Shown piece after piece: positions 13,794-15,359 of a DNA stretch of 15,359 bases. The stretch's first letter is position 1. Each line of letters opens with the position of its first letter. The DNA is taken from the NCBI GenBank assembly GCA_045636945.1, contig JAZTYO010000003.1:1-15359 (forward strand). The letters run 5' to 3'. The stretch comes from UMGS172 sp045636945 (GTDB lineage: Bacteria > Bacillota > Clostridia > Oscillospirales > Acutalibacteraceae). The translations under genes were made by a program, and so were the position numbers. The notes under the pieces are model-generated. The model made no database searches and was not told the DNA's origin. It saw only the letters and a program-made list of their open reading frames with translations.

Positions 13794-15230
13794 ATGAACA
13801 AAAAATCGGTGGTTACAAACTTTATATGGAGATTTTTGGAACGCATAGGAGCACAGGGCGTTCATTTTGTCGTATCTATCGTACTTGCTAGAATGCTCAA
13901 CCCCGAAGTGTACGGAACGATAGCACTTGTAACGGTTTTCACAACCATAATGCAGGTATTCATTGATAGCGGTCTTGGTACGGCACTTATACAGAAAAAG
14001 GATGCCGACGATACCGACTTTTCAACGGTGTTCTACTTCAATATGGCTATGTGTATAGTGCTTTATGGGGTAATGTTCCTCATAGCACCGTTTATAGCCG
14101 CTTTCTATGGAATTCCCGAGCTTACTCCCATAATTAGAGTGTTGAGCCTTACGCTCATCATTTCGGGTGTTCGCGGAATACAACAGTCTTATGTCTCGAG
14201 GACTATGCAGTTTAAACGCTTTTTCTTCTCGACGCTTGGAGCGACGTTCGTTTCTGCGGGAGTGGGAATATTTATGGCTTACAAGGGCTACGGCGTTTGG
14301 GCACTTGTCGGACAGACACTTGCGAGCAACGTTGTCAGTACCGTGATACTTTGGGTTACGGTAAAATGGAGACCTAAGCTGTTGTTTTCCTTCAAAAGAC
14401 TTAAGGGCTTGTTCTCATACGGCTGGAAGCTTCTCGCTTCCGCACTTATAGATACCGTCTACAAAGACATCCGTTCGCTGATTATAGGTAAAAAATACTC
14501 TTCAGAGTCACTTGCGTTTTATAATAAGGGACAGCAGTTCCCGAAACTTATAGTTGACAATATAAACACGTCGATAGACAGCGTTCTTCTGCCCACAATG
14601 TCAAGTGAACAAGACAACCGTGAACGAGTCAAAGCGATGACTAGACGGGCAATAAAAACAAGTACCTATATAATGGCACCGCTGATGATGGGTCTTGCGG
14701 CAGTCGGTGGCCCTCTTATTGAACTGTTGCTTACTGAAAAATGGCTGCCGTGCGTACCGTTTATGCGGGTATTCTGCCTTACGTATATGATATATCCAAT
14801 ACATACCGCGAATCTGAACGCTATTAAAGCAACGGGCAGAAGTGATATGTTTTTAAAGCTTGAAATTATCAAGAAGGTTATCGGTATTTCAGTTTTGCTG
14901 TCCACGATGTGGATAAGCGTTGAAGCGATGGCATACAGCCTGTTGTTTACTACTGTTTTGAGTAGTTTTATCAATGCTTCACCAAACAAGAAACTTTTGG
15001 ACTACAGTTATTTTGAACAGATAAAAGACATATTACCCGCACTCTTGCTTGCAACAGCGATGGGTGTTGCAGTATATACGGTAGGATTTATCGGACTCAA
15101 CAGCATACTCACCCTGCTTATACAGGTGCCGTTAGGAGTGGCAATATACGTGGGCGGTTCAATAGTTTTCAAAAACGAAACCTTCAAAGATTTGCTTGGC
15201 ATAATTAAAGGTTATTTGAAAAAAGCGTAG
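13794..15230 (+). CDS. wzx: Wzx-type oligosaccharide flippase (MOP superfamily)
   Basis: A membrane protein of 478 aa, a normal length for a flippase with about 12-14 helices. Seen: the family opening SVVTNFIWRFLERIGAQGVHFVVSIVLARML followed by EVYGTIALVTVF, then a glycine/serine-rich IDSGLGTALIQKKDADDTDFSTVF and a later FYNKGQQFPKLIVDNINTSIDSVLLP. It would transfer undecaprenyl-diphosphate-linked repeat units across the cytoplasmic membrane for the Wzy-like protein encoded two genes upstream. GAGG lies 5 nt before ATG, 10 nt after the GT2 stop. The closest resemblance is to the lipopolysaccharide-biosynthesis/O-unit translocase group. Confidence 0.92.
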   Translation: MNKKSVVTNFIWRFLERIGAQGVHFVVSIVLARMLNPEVYGTIALVTVFTTIMQVFIDSGLGTALIQKKDADDTDFSTVFYFNMAMCIVLYGVMFLIAPFIAAFYGIPELTPIIRVLSLTLIISGVRGIQQSYVSRTMQFKRFFFSTLGATFVSAGVGIFMAYKGYGVWALVGQTLASNVVSTVILWVTVKWRPKLLFSFKRLKGLFSYGWKLLASALIDTVYKDIRSLIIGKKYSSESLAFYNKGQQFPKLIVDNINTSIDSVLLPTMSSEQDNRERVKAMTRRAIKTSTYIMAPLMMGLAAVGGPLIELLLTEKWLPCVPFMRVFCLTYMIYPIHTANLNAIKATGRSDMFLKLEIIKKVIGISVLLSTMWISVEAMAYSLLFTTVLSSFINASPNKKLLDYSYFEQIKDILPALLLATAMGVAVYTVGFIGLNSILTLLIQVPLGVAIYVGGSIVFKNETFKDLLGIIKGYLKKA

Positions 15231-15241
15231 GGGGAAAAGAA

Positions 15242-15359
15242 ATGAAGGCATTGGTTTTGGCGGGGGGATTTCCGCAGATAGCCTTAATAGAAGAACTAAA
15301 AAGAAGAAATATATATACAATTCTTGCGGATTATTACGAAAATCCTGTAGCAAGAAAAT
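15242..15359 (+). CDS. ATP-grasp protein 3 (N-terminus only, cut by window edge)
   Basis: The last 118 bases encode 39 residues after a GGGGGA ribosome binding site. The peptide begins MKALVLAGGFPQIALIEELK and continues to an ILADYYENPVAR segment. This is a pre-ATP-grasp Rossmann start: a beta strand, a glycine turn, a helix, then a second strand ending in Asp, similar in plan to the N-termini of the two ATP-grasp genes at 4301 and 5503. The ATP-grasp core is outside the window, so the call rests on this similarity. It follows the flippase by 11 nt and is probably co-transcribed. Confidence 0.65.
   Translation, partial: MKALVLAGGFPQIALIEELKRRNIYTILADYYENPVARK

Overview
The window looks like low-to-mid GC Gram-positive DNA, most likely a gut-type Clostridia (Oscillospiraceae/Ruminococcaceae-like). 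This is an inference from strong AGGAGG-type ribosome binding sites, TTGACA/TATAAT promoters, T-tailed terminators and protein flavour. No rRNA, tRNA or species marker allows a firmer name.

Left region (1-603). A leftward gene starts at 7 and leaves the window after two codons. Its ribosome binding site is one arm of a long inverted repeat, and a second palindrome lies at 107-127; together this resembles the left end of an IS200/IS605-type element. A terminator that looks bidirectional (139-176) follows. Next to it is a compact, bounded array of different small palindromes (180-350) separated by heptamer boxes: four in one orientation, then four in the opposite one. The array lies directly 3' of a small leftward gene (57 aa, 420-593) and would be in its mRNA 3' region.

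Middle region (604-2189). A GH13 alpha-amylase-family enzyme (787-2091) has its own extended -10 promoter and a strong terminator. It forms an independent unit.

Right region (2307-15359). One consensus promoter (2307-2335) precedes ten complete rightward genes and the start of an eleventh, with overlaps or gaps of at most 26 bases and no internal terminator that I can see. Order: sugar aminotransferase (DegT family), initiating sugar-phosphate transferase, ATP-grasp ligase 1, ATP-grasp ligase 2, four GT-B-type glycosyltransferases, a Wzy/O-antigen-ligase-like membrane protein, a GT2 glycosyltransferase, a Wzx-like flippase, and the start of a third ATP-grasp protein. This is a Wzx/Wzy-type surface polysaccharide (capsule/exopolysaccharide) operon. 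The initiating transferase would load the first sugar on undecaprenyl phosphate, up to five glycosyltransferases would extend it, the flippase would move it outward and Wzy would polymerise it.

The most unusual points are (a) the hairpin/box array attached to the 57-aa gene, and (b) three ATP-grasp ligase-type genes in one polysaccharide operon. Two of the three sit next to the aminotransferase and initiating transferase, where an acetyltransferase would be found in bacillosamine-type loci. That suggests, without proving, a glycan whose amino sugar is acylated by ATP-dependent ligases.
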